The notes under the pieces: model-generated
The model's input: the letters and a program-made list of their open reading frames with translations, nothing else
What the model was told of the DNA's origin: nothing
Database searches by the model: none
Source: Rahnella victoriana
Lineage (GTDB): Bacteria; Pseudomonadota; Gammaproteobacteria; Enterobacterales; Enterobacteriaceae
Assembly (NCBI RefSeq): GCF_004330295.1
Contig: NZ_SJOJ01000005.1
Coordinates: forward strand, 162,240-226,239
DNA length: 64,000 bases
Direction: 5' to 3'
Program-made: the position numbers and the translations under genes
In this document: positions 36,119 through 46,035 of the stretch, piece after piece
How the letters are laid out: every line of letters starts with the position of its first letter
Position numbering within the stretch: position 1 is the stretch's first letter

Positions 36119-37009
36119 ATGTTCACAGGATTAAGTGCGTTTCCTCTCACACCGCTGACAGATAAAGGCATTGATGAGAAAGCCTTTGTCAGACTGATGG
36201 AAAGGCTGGCAGAGGCCGGTGTGGATTCGATCGGCGCGCTGGGTTCGACGGGCAGCTATGCCTATCTGAAACACAGTGAACGCGACCGCGTGGCGCGACT
36301 GGCGGTGGAACATGCCAGAGGGATCCCGGTGATGGTCAGCATCGGGTCGGTGCGTACGTCCGATGTACTGCATCTGGCGGAAGATGCCCAGCGGGCGGGC
36401 GTCAGCGCGGTGTTACTGGCTCCCGTGTCTTATCAGAAACTGACGGAAGACGAAGTGTTTACGCTGTATGAAACCGTCAGCCGACATCTTTCCGTGCCGC
36501 TGTGCGTTTACGACAATCCGGCCACCACCCATTTTGATTTTTCCGATACGCTTTATGCGCGTATCGCGCAACTGCCTCACGTCGGCAGCATCAAAATCCC
36601 CGGTCTTTCAGCGGATCCGCTGACCACGCGCCAGCGGCTGGCAGCACTCCGCCCGCAGGTGCCTGCGCATGTGACGCTGGGCGCGGCGGGCGATCTGGCG
36701 GCGGCAACGGTGCTCACCGAGGGCGGCGATGTGTGGTATTCGGTGATTGCCGGATTGTTCCCGGAAATTCCGCTGGCGATCACCCGCGCGGCGCAAAGAG
36801 GCGATGCGCAGACTGCGCAGGCGCTGTCTGCTCAGCTGGAGCCGCTCTGGGCGCTGTTCCGTTCACACGGCAGTTTGCGTGTAGTGGCTGCCGCGGCGGA
36901 GATCCTCGGGATAGTGTCTGCGCCTTGCTTACCGTTACCCCTTCAGTCGTTGTCGGGCGATGCGCGTCAGCATCTTACTTCCGTGCTGGATACCTTATTT
37001 CAGCACTGA
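36119..37009 (+). CDS. DapA/NAL family lyase (dihydrodipicolinate synthase-like)
   Basis: 296 residues, (beta/alpha)8 barrel of the N-acetylneuraminate lyase family. SIGALGSTGSYAYL is the carboxylate-binding loop, VCVYDNPATTHFDF holds the catalytic Tyr, and GSIKIPGLSADP carries the Schiff-base Lys. It catalyses an aldol reaction with pyruvate, but the SIKIPG context and overall divergence indicate it is not the housekeeping DapA. Good CGGAG before the ATG. Single gene followed by a long hairpin. Substrate unknown. Confidence 0.82.
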   Translation: MFTGLSAFPLTPLTDKGIDEKAFVRLMERLAEAGVDSIGALGSTGSYAYLKHSERDRVARLAVEHARGIPVMVSIGSVRTSDVLHLAEDAQRAGVSAVLLAPVSYQKLTEDEVFTLYETVSRHLSVPLCVYDNPATTHFDFSDTLYARIAQLPHVGSIKIPGLSADPLTTRQRLAALRPQVPAHVTLGAAGDLAAATVLTEGGDVWYSVIAGLFPEIPLAITRAAQRGDAQTAQALSAQLEPLWALFRSHGSLRVVAAAAEILGIVSAPCLPLPLQSLSGDARQHLTSVLDTLFQH

Positions 37010-37059
37010 AGCACGGACTGAAATACGGGGGGATTATTAACTAAGTTCCTTTCTAAATC

Positions 37060-37088
37060 TAATGACATTCACAGCGTGAATGTCATTA
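37060..37088. terminator. Strong hairpin after DapA-like gene
   Basis: TAATGACATTCAC-AGC-GTGAATGTCATTA, perfect 13-bp arms. It has no U-tract, so it could be a terminator, a processing site or an operator. Confidence 0.6.
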
Positions 37089-37253
37089 TCTTACAGCCTG
37101 TTACCCTGCCGTTTTATCCTTGCGCCATATCACTTTTTTCTGATTTTCAGGGGTCGGAATAAACGGCTTTCTATTATTATGCGTCGCGGCGGAAAGGCTA
37201 TTTTCCGCCGCGCGGAGAGGTTTGTTTTTAACTGAAAGTCAAAAGGAATGATA

Positions 37254-37661
37254 ATGCCATACGGTGATAATGGTCAGGGACTCTTTCGCAGAGGGCAGCT
37301 TGAGCAACAAATAATCAGAACCACCAAATTCTCGATTTACGCGCAGGCGGTGTATTGCGTTAACAGAATGCTGCGCGAGGCCAATGTGGGTATTTCGGAG
37401 CAGGCGTATCAAAGCATCTCACGCAATATTACTGCGGTGACAAACGGACGCCTTTACGAAACATCGGCTTCACTTTCAGAAGCGCGGGTATTTGCACGTG
37501 ATACTGTGGGGGCGATAAAAGCCGGTGATTTTAAATCGGCGGCGATCACCGCCAGCGGCGTGGCGATCAACGCCATTGGCGGGCCGCTGTTTTTTGGTCA
37601 TTATGACCGTAACAAACTGATCGCAATAGAACGCCATCTGTACGATAACTTCCACCTGTAA
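37254..37661 (+). CDS. Hypothetical protein, 135 residues
   Basis: The start ATG at 37254 has AAGGA 6 bp before it (an ATG at 37248 is too close). The protein is helical and amphipathic, starts MPYGDNGQGLFRRGQLEQQ and has a Gly/Ala-rich segment (AAITASGVAINAIGGPLFF) that could insert in or touch a membrane. No signal peptide. I recognise no family. It stands alone between the DapA-like gene and srfA in the same direction; whether it belongs with srfABC cannot be told. Confidence 0.6.
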   Translation: MPYGDNGQGLFRRGQLEQQIIRTTKFSIYAQAVYCVNRMLREANVGISEQAYQSISRNITAVTNGRLYETSASLSEARVFARDTVGAIKAGDFKSAAITASGVAINAIGGPLFFGHYDRNKLIAIERHLYDNFHL

Positions 37662-37869
37662 TTTTCTGACCACCACATGGGGGCTGACAGCGCGTTTTGC
37701 CCCCGTACGGGTTTCCCTTCTTTTACATCGCGCTCACGCCCTAAACAGCCACCCTTTTTGTCGCTTATTCCGCCGTTTGATTTCGCTTAAATCGCCTAGA
37801 GTGGCAGCATCATGAACCTTTTCTGCCTGTGCGCTGATGCCGGGCAAAACCAATAAAGGCTATTCAGGC

Positions 37870-39231
37870 GTGGCAAAATCATTTTTACGCAGTGGCAGTC
37901 TCAATGACATCCTTGCGCTGGGCGAAAACGGGCAACCGGTTTACGCCTCAGCCCTGCAATTACGCGAAACCTTACGTCTGCGTAAACACCCTGTGATTGC
38001 CGATTGTCTGGCGATCCCGCAACTTAACGAGGCCGGTGACCGCCTCGACTGGTATTCCCCCCGTGAAGGCAAAGTGGTGTCCTGGGCGGCGGCGACAGAT
38101 GCTGCCCGCGCTTCGGCCTTGCGTCAGCTGGAAAATTGTCTGGAAGTGGTCGCGCAAATCAGCAAGGCAGCAAAATCCTCTGAAAAATCCGCCAGTCAGT
38201 TCTTCGGGTCCCTGCTGGAAAAGGCGTTTCGTTTCCCGGACCAAAACCATGTCTATCTGGTCGGTGGTCAGCCGGTGCTGACGTTCTGGGGCTTTGTCAG
38301 TCTCGACAGCACCAGCAATGCCGATCCTTTTGCCGCCCTGCGTGACACCCTGAAAGCCGATGAGCCGCTGCCGACCTTGTCGCTGATGGCTGAAAAAATC
38401 AACGCGCCGGAACCGGTGGTTGAAGCGCCGGAACCGGTACGGGTGATCAAAACCATCGAGGCCCGTGCGGCTGAGCAGGAGGAGATGAAACCGGAACCGG
38501 TTGCCGCCCCGCGCCGCACATTATCGCCATTAATCTGGGCGCTGCCGGTGGCGGCGCTGGTGGTGGCCGGTTCGGCCGCAGGCTGGCTGTATTCGCGCAC
38601 GCCTGCGCCAGCAACTGACACGGTGAAAGCCGCCGTGCCGAAACCTGAAGCGGTTAACCCGCCGGCAGCACAGCCTGCGGTGATCGCCCCGCCGCCGGTG
38701 GCGGCAGAAATCAACGCGCCGGAAGTGAAAACACCGGAACCGGTGACATTGCCGGTCGCGCCTGCGGCGGTTGTCCCTGCGCCGCAACCGGTAGCGGAAG
38801 TGGAAAATACACCGGTTGTCGCCGAACCGGCCCCTGCGCCGGTCAGCAAGAATGCGCTGGTGATGCCGCCGGACGCGGTAAAAATCGGTTCCACCAAATT
38901 CCTTAACGGTAACTGGAATGTGGTCGTCGATATCAAAGATCCGGTGACCGGCAAACCGCCGGTGCTGCGTTATCAGTTCAAACAAGGTCAGGGTACGGTG
39001 AAAATCACTTACGGCGCGGGCGTGACCTGCCGTGCGGCGGCCAATGCCGGTCTGATGCAATCAGGCAATCTGGTGATTAACAGCCGTTACAGGGCGAAAT
39101 GCAGCGACGGTTCCCGCTATCAGATGCCGGAAATCAGCTGTACTCAGGGCGCGACCGGCGCTGCCGTGTGTCAGGGCCGTTATACCGGCGACACGGTTTA
39201 CCCAATGACGATTAAGCGCGAAGGTAAATAA
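37870..39231 (+). CDS. srfA: SrfA-like protein, membrane-anchored
   Basis: About 453 residues. The preferred start is the GTG at 37870 with AAAGG upstream, giving MAKSFLRSGSLND; an ATG at 37837 extends it by 11 residues. The N-terminal soluble part (about 215 residues) is followed by one membrane helix (LIWALPVAALVVAGSAAGWL, residues about 221-240), a Pro/Ala/Val-rich spacer of about 100 residues, and a C-terminal domain with Cys residues (GVTCRAAANAG, AKCSDGSRYQMPEISCTQGA) that looks suited to the periplasm. The context identifies it as SrfA of the srfABC operon. Function unknown. Confidence 0.78.
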   Translation: MAKSFLRSGSLNDILALGENGQPVYASALQLRETLRLRKHPVIADCLAIPQLNEAGDRLDWYSPREGKVVSWAAATDAARASALRQLENCLEVVAQISKAAKSSEKSASQFFGSLLEKAFRFPDQNHVYLVGGQPVLTFWGFVSLDSTSNADPFAALRDTLKADEPLPTLSLMAEKINAPEPVVEAPEPVRVIKTIEARAAEQEEMKPEPVAAPRRTLSPLIWALPVAALVVAGSAAGWLYSRTPAPATDTVKAAVPKPEAVNPPAAQPAVIAPPPVAAEINAPEVKTPEPVTLPVAPAAVVPAPQPVAEVENTPVVAEPAPAPVSKNALVMPPDAVKIGSTKFLNGNWNVVVDIKDPVTGKPPVLRYQFKQGQGTVKITYGAGVTCRAAANAGLMQSGNLVINSRYRAKCSDGSRYQMPEISCTQGATGAAVCQGRYTGDTVYPMTIKREGK

Positions 39232-39235
39232 CAGC

Positions 39236-42208
39236 ATGCTGGCAACGATTACTGATTTTAAACAAAAGATTACCCTGATCCAGGACAGCGGCATTCAGTT
39301 CCTCGACTTCGCGCTGAAGCCGGTCTGGGATGACGGACTGCCTGCCAAATTTGTGCGTAAAAGCGCCAACGGCCCGTTATTGCGTCTGGATTATAATCCG
39401 CAAAATGGCCGTCATTTTTTACCGGGGCTGGACGGCGGCGCGCCTGAAGTGGTACGTCCTGAGTTCAGTTTCCCGCTGGAACAGTCGCTGAAGTTGCTGG
39501 ATCAGATCTGGCTGCCGTTGCCGTTCCTGCGTTTCAATCCGCCACGGACGTTTATGGCCGGGCCGGACAACTGGGCGCGGGTGCAAATCCGTGCACTGGA
39601 TAAACCGGAAGCCGATGGCAGCACGCACCGCGTGGTGATTGCTTTTGATACCCGTGTGGCGGAAGGCGATGAGGAACACACTCAGCTGACGCCGGTCACG
39701 GATGACGTGAAAAACGGCATCAGTTTTGCGCTGGCGTGGCATAACGAAGAGCTTCTCGATTTCCTCGATCAGACCTGGGTTGACGGCTGGCTGCGTGAAG
39801 TCTTTACCGAGCAGTCGGCCCTGCGGGAGGCTCGCGAGGCGCGCAATATCAAAGTTGCGCTGCGCGAGTTTGAATATCAGGCGCATTACCTGAATCTGCT
39901 GGAAATGCTCGGCAGCCAGCTGGGTATCCCGGAACTGAAGATCAACGGTGCCACCTTGCAGGAACCGGCGATCAATGTGGATCTGATCCTCGATGTCGGC
40001 AACTCGCATACCTGCGGCATTCTGGTGGAAGACCATGTGGGGGAAACCGATGGCCTGAAACAGACCAGCGAACTGCAACTGCGCGACCTTTCGCAGCCAC
40101 ATTTTCTCTATAACGAACTGTTCGAAAGCCGGGTGGAATTCGCCGAGGCGCGTTTCGGCAAACCGAATTTCTCGGTCGAAAGCGGTCGTGATGACGCCTT
40201 TATCTGGCCGTCTATTCTGCGCGCCGGTCGTGAAGCCAGCCGTCTGGCCCTGTTGCGGGAAGGCACGGAAGGATCGACCGGGATTTCCAGCCCGCGCCGT
40301 TATCTGTGGGATGAAGACAGTTACACGCCGGGCTGGCGTTTCAGTCAGGGCGGACACGGCGCAGTGCAGGAGCCGGTGGCGGCCGCCATGCCGCTGACCT
40401 TCCTGATCAATGATGATGGCCAGCCGTTGTCTGATTTAGCGCCGGAAGACCGTCTGCCGGTATTTTCTGCCCATTACAGCCGCAGTTCGGTGATGACGCT
40501 GATGCTGTCTGAACTGCTGGCGCAGGCGCTGATGCAAATCAACAGCCCGGCGCAGCGGACCAAAATGCTGCGTTCTTCAGCGCCGCGTCAGTTACGCAAT
40601 ATCATTCTGACCCTGCCGTCGGCGATGCCGAAACCGGAACGCGAGATTTTCCGCCGCCGTATGCAGGAAGCCATCGGTCTGGTGTGGAAATCCATGGGCT
40701 GGCATCCGTCGGATGACGGTTTTAAATCGCAGGCCGACAAGGCGAAAAGCCGCATGCCGGTGCCGGATGTGCAGATGGAATGGGACGAAGCCACCTGCGG
40801 ACAAATGGTCTATCTGTATAACGAAACCCAGGTGAATTTCGGCGGTCATACCGGCGAATTCTTTGCCAGCATGGCGCGTCCGGATCGTGAACTGGCCGAT
40901 GACGAGCCGGTGGGCAAAACCCTGCGCATCGCCTCGATTGATATCGGCGGCGGCACCACCGATCTGGCGATTACCCAGTACTGGCTGGATGACGGCATGG
41001 GCAATAACGTCAAAATCACCCCGCGCCTGCTGTTCCGCGAAGGTTTTAAAGTCGCGGGCGACGACATTCTGCTGGATGTCATTCAGCTTTATATTTTACC
41101 GGCGTTACATGCGGCACTGAAAAAAGCCGGTCTGGCGAACCCGGACAGCCTGATGACGCGCCTGTTTGGCAGCGAAGGCCGCATGGACGGTCACGCCACG
41201 CTGCGCCAGCAAAGCACGTTACAGATTTTTATTCCGCTGGCGCGCGCGGTGCTGGAAGTCTACGAGCGGTTTGATCCGCTGGATACTCACGCAGAAATCG
41301 ATGCGCCGTTTGGTGAACTGCTGGAACAGGCGCCGACGCAGAAAGTGCTGGATTACCTGCACGGCGAAATTCAGCGCGTGCTGCCTGCCGGTTCGGCGGT
41401 GTTTGATATTTTGCAGGCACCGCTGGTGCTCAAACTCAGCAAGCTGCACAGCGAGTTTTTATCCAATCGCATGAGCATCACGCAGAACCTGCGTTCGCTG
41501 TGTGAAGTGGTGTCGCTGCATGATTGCGATGTGCTGTTGCTGACCGGCCGCCCTTCGCGCTTCCCCGGCATTCAGGCGCTGTTCCGCCATCTGCAACCGC
41601 TGCCGATCAACCGCATGTTATCGCTGGATGGTTATCACACCAGCGGCTGGTATCCGTTTAACAAGCTCGGTCGTATCGACAACCCGAAATCAACGGCGGC
41701 CGTCGGCGCGATGCTGTGCCTGCTGGCGCTGGATCTGCGTCTGCCGGGGTTCTATTTTAAAGCGGGCGATTTCCAGCCCTATTCCACGGTGCGCTATCTG
41801 GGCATGCTCGATGGTAACAAGGCGCTGAACGACGACAATGTGTGTTACAGCGACATTGACCTCGATGCCCACGATTACAAACTCGACAGCGCGGCCAGCT
41901 TCCGCATCCGTGGCGCTATTTGTCTCGGTTTCCGTCAGCTGGAAAATGACCGCTGGCCTGCGTCACCTTTGTATACCCTGTCGATTGCCGAGCCTGAACT
42001 GGCGCGTAAAGTGGCGGGCGACAGCGTGCTGCGGGTCAAACTGGCGGTGAAAAAAGGGGAAGATCACCCGACGCCGGAATTTTTCGATATCGCCAGCGCG
42101 GTGCTGGATAACGGCACTAAGGTGCCGTCTCATCACCTGCGTCTGCGGTTAAACACACTGGGCGAGAGCCATTACTGGATCGACAGTGGGAGCGTATTCG
42201 TCTCATGA
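39236..42208 (+). CDS. srfB: SrfB, actin/Hsp70-fold ATPase-like protein
   Basis: 990 residues, virulence factor SrfB family. Three nucleotide-site motifs of the actin/Hsp70/ParM fold appear in order: phosphate-1 ILDVGNSHTCGIL at about 251-263, phosphate-2 IDIGGGTTDLA at about 568-578, and an adenosine-type loop LLLTGRPSRFPGIQALF near 770. The unusually long N-terminal 250 residues before the first motif are family specific. It starts 4 bp after srfA and overlaps srfC by ATGA. The name comes from SsrB-regulated Salmonella genes; the real function is not known. Likely binds ATP and changes shape or polymerises, acting with SrfC. Confidence 0.88.
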   Translation: MLATITDFKQKITLIQDSGIQFLDFALKPVWDDGLPAKFVRKSANGPLLRLDYNPQNGRHFLPGLDGGAPEVVRPEFSFPLEQSLKLLDQIWLPLPFLRFNPPRTFMAGPDNWARVQIRALDKPEADGSTHRVVIAFDTRVAEGDEEHTQLTPVTDDVKNGISFALAWHNEELLDFLDQTWVDGWLREVFTEQSALREAREARNIKVALREFEYQAHYLNLLEMLGSQLGIPELKINGATLQEPAINVDLILDVGNSHTCGILVEDHVGETDGLKQTSELQLRDLSQPHFLYNELFESRVEFAEARFGKPNFSVESGRDDAFIWPSILRAGREASRLALLREGTEGSTGISSPRRYLWDEDSYTPGWRFSQGGHGAVQEPVAAAMPLTFLINDDGQPLSDLAPEDRLPVFSAHYSRSSVMTLMLSELLAQALMQINSPAQRTKMLRSSAPRQLRNIILTLPSAMPKPEREIFRRRMQEAIGLVWKSMGWHPSDDGFKSQADKAKSRMPVPDVQMEWDEATCGQMVYLYNETQVNFGGHTGEFFASMARPDRELADDEPVGKTLRIASIDIGGGTTDLAITQYWLDDGMGNNVKITPRLLFREGFKVAGDDILLDVIQLYILPALHAALKKAGLANPDSLMTRLFGSEGRMDGHATLRQQSTLQIFIPLARAVLEVYERFDPLDTHAEIDAPFGELLEQAPTQKVLDYLHGEIQRVLPAGSAVFDILQAPLVLKLSKLHSEFLSNRMSITQNLRSLCEVVSLHDCDVLLLTGRPSRFPGIQALFRHLQPLPINRMLSLDGYHTSGWYPFNKLGRIDNPKSTAAVGAMLCLLALDLRLPGFYFKAGDFQPYSTVRYLGMLDGNKALNDDNVCYSDIDLDAHDYKLDSAASFRIRGAICLGFRQLENDRWPASPLYTLSIAEPELARKVAGDSVLRVKLAVKKGEDHPTPEFFDIASAVLDNGTKVPSHHLRLRLNTLGESHYWIDSGSVFVS

Positions 42209-44589
42209 CTACCCGCATAACAGCAACTATTCCGGTGCCATCACTGACCACTAACGCGCTGCAACGTCAGTTTGCGGCGACGTCTGCCACCCTCACCGAC
42301 GCGCTGGACTGGGTGGAATCCACCCGTGCACAGGCGCCGCGTCTGGATCTGGAAGCTGACCGGCTGAATCTGCAGTTAAAGCGTTGCCGCGATCAGGCGC
42401 AGCGTCTGGCGCTGGCCTGTGAACTGCCGCCTGCACTGGGTTTTTACGGTCATTCGCAGGCCGGAAAATCCTATCTGATCTGTTCGCTGGCCGCCGGAAA
42501 TTACGGCCGCCTTGAAACCCGTCTGGGCGGCGTGACCCTCGATTATCTGACGCAGATTAATCCCGGTAACCGTGAGGCGCGTTTTGCCACCCGCTTCACC
42601 CGTCAGGCCGACGTGCGTGACCGTGCGTTTCCGGTGCGCGTATTACTGCTCAATGAAGCGGATCTGGCGCGCATCGTTACCCGCGCATTCCGGCCGGACA
42701 GTCAGTATCACGTACCGGATGCGCAGCAAATCACGGAACACCTGAATCAGCTGATGATGCACCGCCAGCCGGAACCGGTAGAAGGTTTTACCAGCGAAAA
42801 GATGATGGGATTATGGGATTCCATGATTCGGCTGGATCCCCGCCGTTTCCGCCATCTGAATGCGCATTACTGGCCGGTGGCGGTGAAGCTCGCGCCTTAT
42901 CTGAACATTGATGACCGCGCGCGTTTGTTCTCGCTGCTGTGGGGCAATGATCCGGTGCTGACCGCTGCCTATCGTCATTACGCGCATACGTTGCAGCATC
43001 TGGGCGGCGCACAAAGCCTGCTGGCTCCGCTGAGTATTTTAGTGGACGACGCGATGCAACCGGCCGACGGCATGTTCAGCCCGTCGCCGACCTGGGATAT
43101 TCAGATCCCGGTGTGTCCGCAGTTTAGCGAGGAAAGTGCGGCACCGGTGACGTTGTCACTGGCAGAGCTGACGCTGCTGGCGTCTGAAGTGCAAATTCCC
43201 CTGCTGTCTCCGCCGCGTGAAGCCTTGTTTGAGCAGATCGACCTGCTGGATTTACCGGGACACGGTGCCCGTTTCGATGACAATCAGGGTGATGAACTTG
43301 AGCGACTGTTCCGCGCCAAAGTGGCGTATCTGCCGGAGCGGTACACCGATCGCCATGAAATGAACATGCTGATGGTGTGCACCGCCGCAGATAACCGTGA
43401 TGATGTGGTGGCCGTAGGGCGCACGCTGGAACACTGGGTGCGGGAAATGCACGGCGAAAACACGCAGGTGCGTGGCCGCCGCAAACCGGGGCTGGTCTGG
43501 GTGCTGACGCCGTTTGACCGCCGCATGACTGAATCCGTGCATTATGACGAAGCCGTTCAGCGCCATGTCGGTAATCCGGGCGATGCCTGGGGCGCGTTGC
43601 TGGCGATGGACGAACGCGGCCTGCAACGTATGGCGGATTATCTGGTGGCGGAAATCCGTCCTGAAGTCCGTCTTAACCGTCTGTGTGAATTACGCGACGA
43701 ACTGCACCGGGAACTGACGGATAACCTGCTCGGACGCTGGTATCAGGAAGGCGACGTGGCGGATCCGGCACAGAAACAGCGGACGGTGCAGACGGTGATT
43801 AAAGCCCTGCAAACCCGCACCGGTGTGCACGGTGAGTTGCTGGAAAAACTGCTGCCCGGCCGCGAGGAACTGCACCGTATTTATCACGAACATACCGCTC
43901 AACCGGCAGACACCGGCGAAACGGATGAGGCAGGCGCAGAGAGTTTCGGCATCGGTATTGATATCGATCTGTTTGCCGAGCAGCAACAGGATGTTCAGGC
44001 ATGGCAGGAAAAACCGGACGACGGCACGGCGTTTGCCCGTCAGGTGCAGCGTTACTGGATCAACCATCTGCGCAGCCTGCCGGAAAACGAACCGCTGATT
44101 GCCCTGCTTGGCGTGGCAAAACCGACCGTTGAACTGCTGATGGAAGAGCTGATCACCGCCAGTTTCCGTCTGAATATGGGTGAGGCGCTGGTTCGCTCCC
44201 TCGGCGGCGCGTTACCGGCGGGCGCGCGTGAACATGAGCATCACGCGGACCGTCAGGTTTCCCGCGCGCTGACCGTGCTCGGCGATTTCGTTGCCTGGCT
44301 GGGCTTCGAGAAACAAGCGGAAGCGGAACGGCCTGAAAGCCGCATCAACAAAGGCAACAAGATTTTTGCCAAGCCGCAGAAAAGCGTCGCCAGCTGGAAA
44401 TCCTCCCGCCGTCTGACCAAACTTTCCGCCACTCCGACCAATACCACGGCGTTTTATATTTACGACTGGCTGGTGGGGTTGCAGGAAAGCATTATGCGAA
44501 ATGCCGGATACGCGGCAGGCGGGGAAATCCCGGCCAAAGCGCGTGAAACGCTGATGCATTTGCTGAAGGCGCTGAACGCCGGACACTAA
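42205..44589 (+). CDS. srfC: SrfC, large P-loop GTPase-like protein
   Basis: 794 residues, virulence factor SrfC family. Walker A/G1 GHSQAGKS at residues 82-89, a G3-like DLPGHG in IDLLDLPGHGARFDD near 346, and a G4-like WVLTPFDRR near 430 form a GTPase head. A helical stalk-like C-terminal part follows, as in dynamin-like or septin-like proteins, ending in FAKPQKSVASWKSSRRLTK and YIYDWLVGLQESIMRNAG. The ATGA overlap with srfB suggests coupled translation and a complex. Operon end is marked by a strong terminator. Confidence 0.88.
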   Translation: MTTRITATIPVPSLTTNALQRQFAATSATLTDALDWVESTRAQAPRLDLEADRLNLQLKRCRDQAQRLALACELPPALGFYGHSQAGKSYLICSLAAGNYGRLETRLGGVTLDYLTQINPGNREARFATRFTRQADVRDRAFPVRVLLLNEADLARIVTRAFRPDSQYHVPDAQQITEHLNQLMMHRQPEPVEGFTSEKMMGLWDSMIRLDPRRFRHLNAHYWPVAVKLAPYLNIDDRARLFSLLWGNDPVLTAAYRHYAHTLQHLGGAQSLLAPLSILVDDAMQPADGMFSPSPTWDIQIPVCPQFSEESAAPVTLSLAELTLLASEVQIPLLSPPREALFEQIDLLDLPGHGARFDDNQGDELERLFRAKVAYLPERYTDRHEMNMLMVCTAADNRDDVVAVGRTLEHWVREMHGENTQVRGRRKPGLVWVLTPFDRRMTESVHYDEAVQRHVGNPGDAWGALLAMDERGLQRMADYLVAEIRPEVRLNRLCELRDELHRELTDNLLGRWYQEGDVADPAQKQRTVQTVIKALQTRTGVHGELLEKLLPGREELHRIYHEHTAQPADTGETDEAGAESFGIGIDIDLFAEQQQDVQAWQEKPDDGTAFARQVQRYWINHLRSLPENEPLIALLGVAKPTVELLMEELITASFRLNMGEALVRSLGGALPAGAREHEHHADRQVSRALTVLGDFVAWLGFEKQAEAERPESRINKGNKIFAKPQKSVASWKSSRRLTKLSATPTNTTAFYIYDWLVGLQESIMRNAGYAAGGEIPAKARETLMHLLKALNAGH

Positions 44590-44600
44590 GGGTAAACACA

Positions 44601-44630
44601 CGGAGCCGCAAAATAAGGCTCCGTTTTTTT
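44601..44630 (+). terminator. Rho-independent terminator of srfABC
   Basis: CGGAGCC-GCAAAATAA-GGCTCCG followed by seven T residues, 11 bp after the srfC stop. Confidence 0.92.
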
Positions 44631-44780
44631 ATCCCGATTTTCTGTGCATGACCGGTAAAATCAGACTCATCACCGCAACATGCGTTACACAAATCTGGCG
44701 TAATCCGTCTATACCTAGTGGGGTAAGGAAATATCATTCACCGTTTTGTGCCTCTGCACAGAACAGAAACGGAGTCCATT

Positions 44781-45830
44781 ATGACTGATATCGCAACGTT
44801 ACTAGGCAAAGAAGCCGATTCACTCCTTCAGCATCAATGTTCCACCATCACCTCCGATCAGCTTTATCTTCCCGGTGCCGATTTTGTTGATCGCGTGATG
44901 ATCGACAACAACCGGTCGCCGCGCGTGCTGGCCGCGATGCAAAATTTGTATAACACCGGACGTTTAGCCGGCACCGGTTATCTGTCGATCCTGCCGGTCG
45001 ATCAGGGGGTTGAGCACTCGGCGGGGGCGTCGTTCGCCGCCAACCCGCTGTATTTCGATCCGAAAAACATTGTCGAACTGGCCATCGAAGCGGGCTGTAA
45101 CTGCGTGGCGTCAACCTATGGCGTGCTGGCCTCGGTCTCCCGCCGCTACGCACATAAAATTCCATTCCTGGTCAAACTTAACCACAACGAAACCCTGAGC
45201 TACCCGACGCAATATGACCAGACGCTGTACGCCAGCGTGGAACAGGCGTTTAATCTTGGCGCGCAGGCCGTGGGGGCAACCATCTATTTTGGTTCCGAAC
45301 AGTCCCGCCGCCAGATTGAAGAAATCTCTGCCGCCTTTGAGCGTGCGCATGAACTGGGCATGGTGACCGTGTTGTGGGCGTATCTGCGCAATCCGGAGTT
45401 TGTGAAAGACGGTAAGGATTACCACTCCAGCGCTGACTTGACCGGACAGGCCAACCATCTGGCCGCCACCATCGGGGCCGACATTGTTAAACAGAAGATG
45501 GCGGAAAATAACGGCGGCTATACGGCGGTTAAATTTGGCTATACCGATGATCGCGTCTATTCGAAACTTACAACCGATCATCCGATAGATCTGGTGCGCT
45601 ATCAGCTGGCGAACTGCTATATGGGCCGTGCCGGGCTGATAAACTCCGGCGGTGCGGCGGGTGAAAATGATATTCAGGAATCCGTGCGCACGGCGGTGAT
45701 CAATAAACGCGCTGGCGGGATGGGGTTGATTCTGGGGCGTAAAGCCTTTAAGAAATCGATGAAAGAAGGCGTGGCGTTAATTAACGCCGTTCAGGATGTG
45801 TATGCTGACAAGAAGGTCACGATCGCCTGA
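44781..45830 (+). CDS. fbaB: Fructose-bisphosphate aldolase class I FbaB
   Basis: 349 residues, nearly colinear with E. coli FbaB (DhnA type, archaeal class I): [86 protein letters not shown] and [19 protein letters not shown]. It uses a Schiff-base Lys (KQKMA region) to split fructose-1,6-bisphosphate, and is usually induced during gluconeogenesis. The ATG at 44781 with GGAG is chosen over a frame start 11 codons earlier. Single gene ended by a strong terminator. Confidence 0.96.
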   Translation: MTDIATLLGKEADSLLQHQCSTITSDQLYLPGADFVDRVMIDNNRSPRVLAAMQNLYNTGRLAGTGYLSILPVDQGVEHSAGASFAANPLYFDPKNIVELAIEAGCNCVASTYGVLASVSRRYAHKIPFLVKLNHNETLSYPTQYDQTLYASVEQAFNLGAQAVGATIYFGSEQSRRQIEEISAAFERAHELGMVTVLWAYLRNPEFVKDGKDYHSSADLTGQANHLAATIGADIVKQKMAENNGGYTAVKFGYTDDRVYSKLTTDHPIDLVRYQLANCYMGRAGLINSGGAAGENDIQESVRTAVINKRAGGMGLILGRKAFKKSMKEGVALINAVQDVYADKKVTIA

Positions 45831-45851
45831 CCCTGAATTTTCATCATGACG

Positions 45852-45884
45852 ATGGCCGGAAGATTGCGCTTCCGGCCATTTTTA
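45852..45884 (+). terminator. Rho-independent terminator of fbaB
   Basis: ATGGCCGGAAG-ATTGCG-CTTCCGGCCAT followed by TTTTTA, 21 bp after the stop. Confidence 0.92.
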
Positions 45885-45894
45885 TGACACCCGG

Positions 45895-46035
45895 TTATTT
45901 GTTCAGTTGTTCAGTTAGCAGGACGGCGGCTTCAGCGGAAGACCCCGGATTCTGACCGGTGATCAGCAGACCGTCGCGTACCACGTAAGATCCCCAGTCG
46001 GCCCCTTTCGAATACACTCCGCCCATCTGTGTCAG
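45895..46035 (-). pseudogene. Remnant of DJ-1/PfpI family gene (C-terminal 46 codons)
   Basis: On the minus strand, codons ending at a TAA (45895-45897) encode MGGVYSKGADWGSYVVRDG followed by LLITGQNPGSS. This is the C-terminal strand/loop of DJ-1/PfpI type 1 glutamine amidotransferase-like proteins, where ITGQNPxSS is highly conserved. The frame is closed upstream by a TAG at 46036, so the N-terminal roughly 180 residues including the catalytic Cys are missing. No insertion element is visible. It could be re-used as a 42-residue ORF from its internal ATG, but that is unlikely. Confidence 0.7.
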
